10,670 nt of DNA from Hyphochytrium catenoides. Its lineage: Eukaryota; Sar; Hyphochytriomycetes; Hyphochytriales; Hyphochytriaceae. A program made the position numbers and the translations under genes. The stretch covers positions 1 through 10,670 of the forward strand of contig FLMG01001874.1 of NCBI GenBank assembly GCA_900088475.1. Reading direction: 5' to 3'. Below the pieces are notes generated by a model. The model was not told where the DNA came from, did not search any database, and was given only the letters and a program-made list of their open reading frames with translations. Shown piece after piece: positions 1-8,206 of this stretch (positions are counted from its first letter, which is position 1; each line of letters starts with the position of its first letter).

Positions 1-208
1 TGTTTGTTGAATATTTAATGCCAATTTTCCTATCTCAATAAAATATTCTATTGAAATGTCACGTCCACCTCCTCAAACATTGACCACTAAAGAATCTGAT
101 GACACGTTACCCAATCGCTGGCCACCCTTTATAGGGAATAAGATACTAAGGATTATCTACTACTGATCACCATTTTTCTTAGCCCTCTAGATTTATTTAT
201 AGCTGGTA
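1..208. other. AT-rich stretch, no gene seen
   Basis: This part is clearly richer in A and T than the rest of the window and has no open frame of note. It holds an AATAAA on the plus strand at 37-42 and one on the minus strand at 192-197. The minus-strand copy lies about 11 bases after the TAA at 209-211, where a poly(A) signal for the candidate minus-strand exon could sit. Such hexamers are common by chance in AT-rich DNA. Confidence 0.4.
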
Positions 209-296
209 TTAACCTAGGGAAGTGGACCCAGGCTGTCCCGAGATAGTCGCCTGATAGAGTCTCATCCGTTTCAAAGCATCAATCACCCGTTCGATG
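209..296 (-). CDS. candidate terminal exon of an unrecognised gene
   Basis: The minus strand reads a long CT-rich tract, then ACTCCCAG as a splice acceptor, then an open frame of 28 codons beginning IERVIDALKRMRLYQ and ending GSTSLG before TAA. The mix of residues is unlike the S/L/F-rich translation of the neighbouring CT tract, which suggests genuine coding sequence. The leading C would complete a codon from an upstream exon that I could not place with confidence. A candidate upstream ATG lies near 605 (MASRTTLPAIAF), but its phase was not matched. The stop TAA overlaps a possible donor (CTAG|GTTAAT), so the exon could continue instead of ending here. I do not recognise the family. Confidence 0.35.
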
Positions 297-300
297 CTGG

Positions 301-470
301 GAGTACGAGAGAGAGAGATAAGGGGAGAGACAGCAGAGAGAGACAGAAAGAGAGAGAGGGAAAGATTCAGGCATAGAGAGAAAGAAGAGGAGAGAGAGAG
401 AGAGAACAAAGGTGGAGAGAGCGAAAGGAAGAGCAAAGAGGGAAAGAGAGAGGAGACAGGACGAAGTAAA
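301..470. repeat. imperfect GA-rich (CT-rich on minus) low-complexity tract
   Basis: This is a run of imperfect GA, GGA and AAGAG units on the plus strand with almost no pyrimidines. Open frames through it translate only to R/E-rich or S/L-rich low-complexity peptides and are not considered genes. By analogy with the PACRG introns, CT-richness on the minus strand fits an intron of a minus-strand gene. Confidence 0.8.
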
Positions 471-942
471 TGTACGCAGAGGAGACTGATGCTTATTAGA
501 AACTTCATTCGAATCACCTTTGGCCGCATCAGAGAGAGAGCTACAGCGGGCAGGAGGACGTAAGATGAGGGAAGGCAATCGCAGGGAGAGTTGTGCGAGA
601 TGCCATCTCCACAGAGGGCCAGGGGCCACACTGGGTGAATGCTAACTCTACACAGGTGATAGTGAGATAGCTAATAGTGAGAAGGGTATTTGTGAGACTA
701 TACTTCTCCTAGACCGCGCCCTCCGATGAGCCGGCCTATAAGCTAGGAGAGCGGCCTCTGGCTTCACTAAAGCTTCAAACTGCTTATGTCTCCAAGTAGT
801 AGCTAGTTAGCTATATTCAAACTGGACAAAAGCTTCTCTCGGAGGAGAGACTGAAAGAGATAGGAAGAACAGGCAGGTGGAAAGAATAAAAGAGGCAAGA
901 GTCCGAGCAGAACGCCCTGCCTTCGACTGATAGCAGCTAGAG

Positions 943-3492
943 TCATCGGTCACTCGTCATCCTGGTTGCGGTCGCTAAAGACCCCAAGATTCTTCCATTC
1001 TCCTTTTCCTGCCTCTTCTGGCTGACTTCCCAAGTGAGCTTATGATATTCAAAGGCCCTTCGCAGCACTGCGTATTCTTGGCGGTTGAGGCAGGGCTTCG
1101 CCACTTCCTTTAGAAATACTTCCGCTCTCTCAAGGTAGTTGGCATAGCCATAACATTCGAGCATGGCGCGACAGAGAGAAAGAGTTGGTACCACATTCTT
1201 GCCTTCCACCTTTTCTAGAAAAAAGCGCTCTGCATGGGCTGCTTTGCCAGCGGCGCCGTACGCAGCTATAATGTATGCCCATACATCCTGGCTGTCTCCA
1301 AATCCTAAAGCCTTTAGCCGCCTGTAGCATCGAGCAACGTCCTTTCGCCTTCCCAGAAGCCCATAGCCTGCAAAGGCTTCTCGGAGAGCTCGGTTTGCGA
1401 GCTCTTTGTAGCCACTTGCTTGAAGCATCTCAGCGACGCTTTCAGCCTCGTCGGGTATTTGATATAAACAATGCAGATATAGGAGACTATCAATCTGCCC
1501 ACTGTCAATAGGCGCCTCACGGCGTAGTAGATCTGCAAGGACACGCTTTGCTCCTTTCACATCCATTACCTCCAGGCTGGCCGCTAACAATAGCTTTGAC
1601 ATTGAAGCCGTAATGGGATGGCCGAGAGACAAATAGCCTTGCAAACAGTCCACTCCTGCGGGAGGGTCGTATCTGAAATACCAGGATGCAAGCTTTTCAA
1701 GAGCCTGCGGAGAGATGTCTCCTCTACTTTGCAAGATCTCCTGCACGAAGACCTTCACTTCTGCCATGCGCCCCTGACAAAGGAAGGCAGGGAAGACCTT
1801 CTCATATATATATCTTGGGATTGGCTCTGAGTGAGCGCGAAAGATGTAGAAAAAGCGTCGAAGGTCATCCAAAGTGTCATCCCCGCCTAATGTGTAGACG
1901 TCCAGAATCTCTTGCATATTGACGTCAAAAGACACCTTCCGGGATGGCAGGAGTGGAATAATGGCGCTTATTTGATCAATCTGTCGAGACACTAAGTAGA
2001 GCCGTAGAAGTGAGTTCAGCACCTCAGGAGACATCCTCTCACTCTTAGATAAGAGTCCCTCTGCGAGAGCTGTGGCCTCAGAGAGAGGCATGAACGCCTT
2101 CTTTGAGTAGAAAGAGCGACTGATTATGTCCACTACCTTGTAATAATCAATGCCCTTGCCATACACAGGCCGCAACAAAGGGTGGGAGCTCCCCAACGCT
2201 TCCAAAAGTGCTGTAAGCTCCTGAAGAGCTACCCCTGCCTCGTCCAATGAGACAGAGTAGAGATAGTCTAGTATCGCGTTGAGCCCATCTGTCTCTAAGC
2301 AGTCATGTCTTATGAGACGAGAAAAGAAAGCAGTGGGAGATTCTGCCGCATGATGCTTCGGAAACCATTGAAGGATATATTGGATGTCTTCCCCAGTGAG
2401 CTTCCAGTTCCACGCCTGCATTATGCCGATGGTCTTCTCTAAGGCTTCTGGGTCACACAATTGGTCAACTAGCGCTTCTCTGAAGACCATATCGGAACTG
2501 ACGAGATCTCCTTCTCTTTCTGCAAGGCTCTTCGTGACTTCGGACGGTAGAGAAGAGAGATTGCTAACGATACTCCTTACAATGATAGAGGTGAGCGTCT
2601 TCTCTCTTGCAGGCAAACTGTTCTTAGCAGGCAAGGAAGCTCTTATACGCTGAGCCAGCAAGAGAATCTCCTGTGCATCTGCATAGCGGCTCATGAGAAG
2701 TAGGGCTTCACAAGTATTGAGAAGATCTGTGGCCACCTCTTCGCGTATGGTCTGCTCTGTCTTCGTTCGTTCCCCAGCTGCTCCTCCTATCTCTTTCACC
2801 TCTACGGCTCTGATTAGAGGGTTTACTACGCTTTTGACGCCATCGAGGAACGCCTCCACCTGGTCTGCCCCTTGTAGGAGCTCCATCGCCCGATCTTTGT
2901 TCTGAATAGTGACGCCGCCGCCGCCCAGAAAATTTTCTCTCAGTGGCTGGAGCTTTGGATGAGGCATTGTCAAGTATCTGCAGAAGTCTGGAATGACTCT
3001 CAGATCTCTTTCTCTTGAGCCCAAGGTTTCACTTACTCGATAGCGGTCCGCATGCGCTAGGTACCAGCGCATGAAAGTCACGGCTCGGCCTCCCTTAAGC
3101 AGTTTTTGAAAAAGAAGTCGCCATTGCACGACTTCTTGGTTTTGACCATACTTACGTCCCAGCGTAAAGATAAGCAACTGAGCGCTGGGCAGTGAAAGAG
3201 CAATGTCAGGGGACGGGACATCGCGAAACTCCCGTAGTAGCTCTATAAAAGCAGAAGCAGGGACGACAGAGGTTCTCGAATTCGCAATGATCTTCTGGGC
3301 CATGATATCCAAGTGAGACATCAATGAAGGTGTCCAGTGTTGCAGGTTCGATGATGGCGCCTTCGGAAGAGGAGATAACGATGAGAATCTCGAGAGGCAC
3401 GGCGCTTGGCTACCAGGATGAGAACGCAGTAGCCTCCGCTTCACCACTTTCGTTGTCAACCAGGGCCTCATAGACCTGCTGGATGCCATCAT
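943..3492 (-). CDS. PPR-like helical-repeat protein, probably organellar
   Basis: This is an intronless frame of 849 residues ending in TGA. The open frame reaches back to a TTG at 3531, but the first ATG is at 3492, followed at once by a second, with an in-frame TAG further upstream, so I start at 3492. The first 61 residues contain no Asp or Glu and many Arg, Ser and Leu (motifs MRPWLTTKVVKRRLL and SRFSSLS), as in a mitochondrial presequence. The rest is almost entirely alpha-helical in character. Near the C terminus, at about residues 736-797, two units resemble degenerate pentatricopeptide repeats (DVWAYIIAAYGAAGKAAHAE, then LCRAMLECYGYANYLERAE). PPR proteins bind RNA and support processing or translation in mitochondria or plastids. 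The assignment rests on these repeats and the presequence; a related superhelical family (TPR or other organellar repeat) is possible. That it is a real gene is near certain; its function is inferred. Confidence 0.8.
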   Translation of the reverse strand: MMASSRSMRPWLTTKVVKRRLLRSHPGSQAPCLSRFSSLSPLPKAPSSNLQHWTPSLMSHLDIMAQKIIANSRTSVVPASAFIELLREFRDVPSPDIALSLPSAQLLIFTLGRKYGQNQEVVQWRLLFQKLLKGGRAVTFMRWYLAHADRYRVSETLGSRERDLRVIPDFCRYLTMPHPKLQPLRENFLGGGGVTIQNKDRAMELLQGADQVEAFLDGVKSVVNPLIRAVEVKEIGGAAGERTKTEQTIREEVATDLLNTCEALLLMSRYADAQEILLLAQRIRASLPAKNSLPAREKTLTSIIVRSIVSNLSSLPSEVTKSLAEREGDLVSSDMVFREALVDQLCDPEALEKTIGIMQAWNWKLTGEDIQYILQWFPKHHAAESPTAFFSRLIRHDCLETDGLNAILDYLYSVSLDEAGVALQELTALLEALGSSHPLLRPVYGKGIDYYKVVDIISRSFYSKKAFMPLSEATALAEGLLSKSERMSPEVLNSLLRLYLVSRQIDQISAIIPLLPSRKVSFDVNMQEILDVYTLGGDDTLDDLRRFFYIFRAHSEPIPRYIYEKVFPAFLCQGRMAEVKVFVQEILQSRGDISPQALEKLASWYFRYDPPAGVDCLQGYLSLGHPITASMSKLLLAASLEVMDVKGAKRVLADLLRREAPIDSGQIDSLLYLHCLYQIPDEAESVAEMLQASGYKELANRALREAFAGYGLLGRRKDVARCYRRLKALGFGDSQDVWAYIIAAYGAAGKAAHAERFFLEKVEGKNVVPTLSLCRAMLECYGYANYLERAEVFLKEVAKPCLNRQEYAVLRRAFEYHKLTWEVSQKRQEKENGRILGSLATATRMTSDR

Positions 3493-3690
3493 CCTTAATA
3501 TTCGGCTCACGCCGATGTTAGGAGAGTCCAAAGTACCATCATCTTCGCTTGCTGGGGCTCTTAGCTCCTACGCATTCGAGGCCCGCACCCTATCCTCCTG
3601 CCTTCTCTAACTATATACCTGATGTCGCACGGTCCTCGCGAGGTCATGAAGCGCAGTTAAGCGCCATTACAATGAGACGCTTTCCCTTCT
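3493..3690. promoter_or_regulatory. presumed divergent promoter region
   Basis: About 200 bases separate the ATG of the PPR-like gene (minus) from the ATG of the candidate plus-strand gene. If both are real, this interval holds both 5' untranslated regions and the core promoters. I see no TATA box in a convincing place and no clear repeated motif. An ORF on the plus strand starting at 3549 looks like chance. The role is inferred only from gene layout. Confidence 0.3.
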
Positions 3691-4012
3691 ATGACAGCGG
3701 CGAACGGAGGGATGAAAGAGCACTGGAAGGTCAAACAGCTGGCAATCAATCATCTGCCTGAGATGCAGCGCATCAAAATGGCCAATGACAGGTAAGCGAG
3801 ACCGGCGAAGCTTGAAGCTTCAGAACCAGTCTCTAAAAATGTAAAATCATCCGCACCAGGCTGGCCGTTAGCGGCCGTCTGGTGAGGCAGGATTGCCGTT
3901 AACGTACATTACCGACTGAAGATTGGGCCCGGTTCTCAATCATTTACAGTATCAGTATTACAGGCTCCTTACTATTATCAAGGCCTTCTACCAGAACTAT
4001 GACAAAGGCTGA
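3691..4012 (+). CDS. candidate spliced gene, 5' exons; unrecognised
   Basis: Exon 1 (3691-3791) begins ATG ACA GCG and encodes MTAANGGMKEHWKVKQLAIN followed by HLPEMQRIKMAND, then a consensus donor AG|GTAAGC; an in-frame TGA lies upstream of the ATG. Splicing to the acceptor TATTACAG at 3956-3963 gives R plus LLTIIKAFYQNYDKG and TGA at 4010-4012, a 49-residue product. Composition is amphipathic and protein-like. The acceptor has a weak pyrimidine tract, and another AG at 3949 would give a different, less convincing frame. The product may instead continue into the exons at 4062-4129 and 4164-4367 through a GC-AG intron that starts inside the GGC codon (AAAG|GCTGAG), giving one 138-residue protein in a single frame. 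I do not recognise the family. Confidence 0.4.
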
Positions 4013-4045
4013 GATTGTTAGGGGATAAGAAGGAGAAGACGATAG

Positions 4046-4367
4046 ATGTTGGGCTCATTAGACCAAGTCGTTGAGCATGTTTGCTTCTCTGTCCTCGGCT
4101 TCTTGTTTCTTCTCTTACTAAGGATCATTGTGAGCTTGACTGTGGACGGAGGGATAAAAACAGTATGTGCGATACAGAGATGAGCTGTGGTTTGAGACGA
4201 CTACTGCGGGGCAGCAAGTTCTAAGCCATTGTACAGCGTGGGACCCCACAGCCTTCTTCTCTATCATGGTGAGCTTCCAGGCCTATTACTTCCTACAATG
4301 GCGATGTATTGCTCTGCAGCCCAAGGTCTTCCGTCATGCGTCCATTCTCAATGAGCTATACGCCTAA
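4046..4367 (+). CDS. candidate small membrane protein or 3' exons of the gene at 3691
   Basis: The frame from ATG 4046 to 4129 encodes 28 residues including a hydrophobic helix (CFSVLGFLFLLLLRII). A second frame, 4164-4367, encodes 67 residues starting YVRYRDELWFETTTAG and ending SILNELYA before TAA, with another hydrophobic stretch (FFSIMVSFQAYYFL). Joining them needs removal of 4130-4163, which has GTGAGC and ACAG borders but is only 34 bases long; the join is phase 0. Together they give 95 residues, or 138 if the exons at 3691 and 3964 are included. The layout suggests a one- or two-pass membrane protein. The gene converges on the QCR9-like gene, with about 290 bases between the stops. Family unknown; the exon at 4164 is the more convincing piece. 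Confidence 0.4.
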
Positions 4368-4655
4368 CCTGGCTATTTTTCTACTTCCTTATCGGGTAGG
4401 ATAGCCTGGGTATCAGCTGGCCTCCAGGCAGCATACTCATCAGGGACAAGCGCGATGCTAAGACAGTAGCAACCTAGCTCCATTGTCAAAAGCTGGGTTA
4501 GGTGTCTCTCCGGCCGGGCCAGTCAACAGTAGGATAGAGAGAACGAGTGCAGAAGCGTGACCCCTCGCTCAGATGTTAGAGAGTAAATAGTCACCATTTC
4601 CATTCAAATCCCGTTATAGCTAGCTGGTCCTCCTGTAATTGTCACTAGCATGTCC
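4368..4655. other. convergent intergenic region
   Basis: This interval lies between the TAA of the candidate plus-strand gene and the TAA of the QCR9-like gene. It should contain both 3' untranslated regions. I see no convincing open frame, RNA gene or repeat, and no clear poly(A) hexamer on either strand. Confidence 0.4.
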
Positions 4656-5288
4656 TTACTCTTCGTCTTCCTCCTCTTCCTCTTCCTCCTCATCGTCTTC
4701 GCTCTTGAACTTGCTCCAGTCAATGTGATGGTATAATCTCTGTGAGATGAACAAAAGACAGCTTAGACATCAATAGGGGAACACCGAGTTCTTTGGCTGA
4801 CGTAGTAGTCTCCAAGACGCTACATAGCGGCGTCCTGCACAAGAATGCTTCAAGAGCTCAAGAGCTTTTGAAGAAATCGTAATGGAGGTCGAGAGAGAAT
4901 CAGGACCCAGGAGGACGTGGCCTTATACCCTAAAGTAAATCGTTGTGCTTCGCAAAGAATATAACCAAGGAAATGACTAACAGTGGACGGTACTGGAGGT
5001 TCATGTGAGGCCACTTACCCCTCGGTTGACGCTCTCCCAGACGGCGTCAGTGACGGTGCCATATACATACTCCATTGTCACAGCACCAATAACAATGTAA
5101 GTGACATAAGTGATATGAGAGCGCCAGAACTTCTCATAGATCATGCCCAGAATGCCGCCATTCTGTCTCTCTCGGCTGTTAAGAAAGCGGGTAGAGAGCT
5201 GTCTTGAGGAGATTTGGGCTGCCGGTCTGCCGGAGGTCAGACCGCCTACCCTGCTTGCCAAGGGCCTGAAGCTTCTAAGAGCATTCAT
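4656..5288 (-). CDS. QCR9: cytochrome bc1 complex subunit 9 (QCR9/UQCR10 family)
   Basis: Two exons, 5019-5288 and 4656-4739, are joined across an intron at 4740-5018 with donor GTAAGT and acceptor CTCACAG, phase 0, giving 117 residues. Residues 1-45 are basic and Ser-rich with RQLSTR, like a cleaved mitochondrial presequence. Residues about 51-75 hold YEKFWRSHITYVTYIVIG, the single membrane span, followed by TDAVWESVNRG, and after the join RLYHHIDWSKF. This order (YxxxxRR/SH, span, then a W..xNxGKLW-like motif) is the pattern of the small complex III subunit that sits beside cytochrome c1 in the inner membrane. The family is usually about 60-70 residues, so this copy carries an added N-terminal presequence and an unusual tail of 14 acidic residues in a row. 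The first codon of the longer open frame (5333) is TTG, so the ATG at 5288 is chosen. Confidence 0.85.
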
Positions 5289-5319
5289 GATAAGGTTGCT
5301 TGTACTATTAAAGCTATTC

Positions 5320-5488
5320 CTGAAAGAGCGCAAAATGTTAGAAAGTGTGTGTACGTAGGTACTGAGAGAGTCACAAGAGAGGAAAAAGCGACAACGAAGG
5401 GCAGGGGGGAGCGCTAGCTCGCGGCTAGTTCTTATAGGTCTTAGAACCTTTCCTAGTCCAAACGAAATCCCATCTGCAGCGCTCTTAC
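5320..5488 (-). other. possible intron upstream of QCR9
   Basis: On the minus strand a donor AAAG|GTAAGAGC at 5488 and an acceptor GCGCTCTTTCAG ending at 5320 enclose 169 bases. Splicing joins the exon at 5485-5662 in frame to the region ahead of the QCR9 ATG, without a stop. It could be a 5' untranslated intron of QCR9, or the donor could be fortuitous, since the same bases encode a stop (AGG TAA). Confidence 0.35.
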
Positions 5489-5662
5489 CTTTGAAGGATG
5501 TCCTTCAGTTGGTCAAAGGCAGTGATTAAAGGGGTGCTGGCGGGCTTGGCGAGCGGCAATGCTTCCCTCAAAAGCTCAAGAAATAGCAGAACGCAGGCTC
5601 TGAAGCAGAGTTTGAGGTCTCCCTTCCAGTCTTCAGACTCACACAAAGCATTATTGGCAATA
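5485..5662 (-). CDS. candidate exon of an unrecognised minus-strand gene
   Basis: The minus strand is open from an in-frame TGA at 5671-5673 to TAA at 5485-5487, with no ATG in frame, so this must be an internal or last exon. A possible acceptor is GTGCCAG ending at 5663. The translation includes ESEDWKGDLKLCFRACVLLF, then LELLREALPLAKPASTPL and ends DQLKDILQR. The balance of charged, aromatic and aliphatic residues looks like a helical protein. The plus strand also carries a 114-codon open frame over the same bases (5498-5842), so the coding strand is not certain. I do not recognise the family. Confidence 0.35.
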
Positions 5663-6260
5663 CTGGCACGTCACTTCCGAGCGCTTGCTGATCGCCAAAT
5701 AAATCAATTTTTTCTCGTTGCATCTAATTCCTGTATAACAGCTACGGTTTATAGGGTGATTATGTGTCCTCTATTGACTACCCGTCCTTTATCCTGCGGC
5801 CATGAAGCTCTTGTCCTTAGCCGTAAGCGTCTCAACGTTTGATAATGGCTATGGCGATTGGTAAGCAGTAAAGCCGGTTAATGTACTATAGAGGATCACA
5901 AATTAGACAGGATCCGAGGTCTTTCATTTCTGATATTGTCTTTATTATCAATAATCGGCTTAGCAGCTACTTTCGCTAATTCTGTAACTAAATAAGGAAG
6001 TATAGCTTTCTTTTAGATGTGGGTGCTATTGTTGAGCGTTCAGTTTTGGCAAGTCCAGTTACTAAGTTCCACCCACGAGCGGTATTTTCGGTGTCTTTGA
6101 AGGCTGTATTTGCATGTGAAGACTCAGAAATTCGTCAGATGAAGCTCTTCCAAAGATCGCTAAAAGTTTCAGAGATTTTGCTTCTGGAGAACAGAGACGC
6201 GATGACAGAAAGGAAAGGATGCCGCTCGCCGCTCATTGAGGAATAGTTCTTCAGAGGAAT
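5663..6260. other. no gene resolved
   Basis: Bases 5700-6010 are AT-richer with many stops and look non-coding. From 6010 to 6260 there are short open frames on both strands, including a plus frame of 75 codons (6019-6246) and a minus frame containing SKISETFSDLWKSF behind a good acceptor (CTGTTCTCCAG ending near 6184). None has family features, and the phases do not chain into a convincing model. Confidence 0.35.
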
Positions 6261-6523
6261 CAGGTACACACGAAGATGCTCCATGCTGGGCCAAGCGAAT
6301 GATGATGATTGCGTTTGGAGTCAACAAGGACCTCTTCGAAAGAGTTCATGGCACCGATAAGGAGCGTAACAGAGAAGGAGGGATCGGTCTCCAGTATAAC
6401 TGGAGCATCCACTGTCTAGCAGCCATGTGGTGGTCTGGACTTCGCTCTTGTCGAGCTGATTTTACGAAATCCTTGACTATGGGAGGACTGAATGAGAGCT
6501 TATGCGCCATTGGAGGTACATAG
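6261..6523. other. overlapping open frames on both strands, coding strand unresolved
   Basis: On the minus strand an open piece of about 145 bases (roughly 6262-6408) reads DAPVILETDPSFSVTLLIGA and then MNSFEEVLVDSKRNHHHSLG, with an acceptor-like GCTAGACAG before it and GTGTGT after. On the plus strand a frame of 95 codons (6236-6523) reads through in exactly the same codon register, containing FGVNKDLFERVHGTDKERN, and has a donor-like GGAG|GTACAT near its end. A third minus frame is open over 6346-6561. One of these may be an exon of a gene between PACRG and QCR9; I cannot tell which. Confidence 0.25.
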
Positions 6524-6560
6524 TACTGCTTCACCCCAGGAGTTATGAATGTATTGTCCA

Positions 6561-6896
6561 ACAGAGAACAGAGAAGCGAGGGAAAGCTGGTGCATAGAGC
6601 TCATTAGGTAGATATGACGGAGTGTTGGGCTTCATTCCATCAGCGATAAAGACGCTTTCCATTCCCAGCGCAAAGACTCTCCGCAAGTCACAAGTATTGA
6701 TTTATGACCGGAAGCCTGCAAGGCTAGGCGTCGCATTTCTATGTGGGTTCAGGTGCTTAAGGCGCTTTATGCCAGAGGGTAATAGAGATAATACCTCTTA
6801 CTGTTAGCTAGTAGCTCTCACTATAAGGCAAGGAGTTTCTCAACTCGCCAGCACTCATCTGTCACTCTTTTGCTCTGTTTCTCTCTTTTTCTTTCT
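6561..6896. other. PACRG 3' flank
   Basis: This follows the PACRG stop codon on the minus strand and should contain its 3' untranslated region. Short open frames on either strand lack codon-like composition. A minus ATG near 6604 starts MSSMHQLSLASLFSVGQY and runs 34 codons, too little to call. Confidence 0.3.
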
Positions 6897-8051
6897 CTAG
6901 TTCACTGCTGCGCTCTGGTAGGTTGGGATAAGATACTTGATGTTTATGAAGGCGTCCTCCCCTCCATGCAGCTCAAAGACTGTCAGCGTCTCTCTGATCA
7001 AGTCACCAAGGTTGTTCTCCTTTCTCTGAGAGTAGTCAATTGCGTCTCCAATATTGACTGAAGACATAAGTAAAAGAGCAGAAGAACGGCTATCAGGACG
7101 AAGGAAGCTAGAAATATCGTAGAGTCAGACTTGATGACGAAGGAGAAGAAGGGCGAAGGAAATAGCAAGAAACGAAGAAGGTATGAGATAGTCTGAAGCC
7201 GGTCATTCGCCACAGTGCGCTCTCCAGAAGGTAGACGACTAAGCAGAAGAAGAGAGAGAGGAAACGAAATGACGAAGAACGTTTGAGGCATCGGAAGAAG
7301 AGCTTTTACCATTCTTGTTGATGAAGATGTTGAGCACAGGAAGGATCTGCCGATAGTAGGGCACCAGCGCCTGTCCGATGAGGCAAGAATCATCAGACTG
7401 AACCAGTCTTTGCATTACTTTTAGAGCCTTCAATAGAACGTCAGGGTCACGCGTGTTGAGGGCAGCTGGTGGTCCGAAGTCGTTGGGGCAGAGCATTACA
7501 AAGTGAACGGGTGAGAAGAGGAGAGAAGGAGGAAGACAGAGTGAGAGACAAGAGAGAGAGAAAGAGAAAGGAGAGAGAGATGAGAGGGAGCAGGGAGAGG
7601 GAGGAGAGGAGAGTGCGACAGGGGCAGGAAAAATGTGTCAGATGGTTATGAATGGCGCTCAGTCCGCTAGCAGTTGACGCAGTAGAGACGTCAGAAATGG
7701 GAAAGAGAGCCGCATGACAGAAGAAGAGACTGAAGAACAACGGAGGACGGGAGAACAGGTCAACCGATTAGTGAAATAAGGCACAGGCAAGAGGAAGCAC
7801 AGAGGAGGCAAGATATCTTCATCGACTCTGACTACTGGTGGGGGCACCGCACTTTTGATGGGGAGGATGAGCTGAGGAATCACCGGCAGCACTTTCTTGG
7901 GTCCCGTCTGTAGCATGTCATAGATTCCCTGGCAGGAGGCAGGGAGAGAAGCAAAAGAAAAAGATTAAGAAGAAAATAATGGCCATGACCGAGAGAAACA
8001 GTACCAGAGGACCAGAAGGAGAGGAGAGAAGAATGCGGCGGAAAGGGAGAC

Positions 8052-8083
<32 letters not shown>

Positions 8084-8168
8084 CACCCAAGAACGGACAT
8101 TAAACAATAAAGAAAGCTAGATAACTAGGTATATAGATAGGTGTACATATAGAGAGAATAACAACGCT

Positions 8169-8206
<38 letters not shown>

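Noticed and set aside
294-563. Plus-strand ORF of 89 codons and overlapping minus ORFs over the GA tract
   Set aside because: The translation is almost only R, E, K or S, L, F from simple repeats. Only the short non-repetitive end at 209-296 was kept.
3206-3531. Start of the PPR-like protein at 3531
   Set aside because: That codon is TTG. The first ATG in frame is at 3492 and gives a cleaner presequence.
5001-5333. QCR9 as a single-exon 110-residue protein starting at 5333
   Set aside because: The first codon is TTG, and the last residues (VSGLT) are intron sequence after a GTAAGT donor. The second exon restores the conserved C-terminal part.
5498-5842. Plus-strand ORF of 114 codons with an ATG start
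   Set aside because: It is Ser/Leu/Arg-rich without family features and its second half runs into AT-rich sequence. The antisense minus exon has better composition and a consensus donor. Not fully excluded.
943-7057. Ciliate-type reassigned stop codons
   Set aside because: TGA, TAA and TAG each end one of the recognisable genes at the expected family end or at the end of a long frame, which fits the standard code.
7469-7651. Plus-strand R/E-rich ORF in PACRG intron 6
   Set aside because: It is the translation of a GA repeat on the strand opposite a clear spliced gene.
8041-8205. CRISPR-like or tandem regulatory array
   Set aside because: The units are dinucleotide microsatellites without spacers, lying in introns of a eukaryotic gene.
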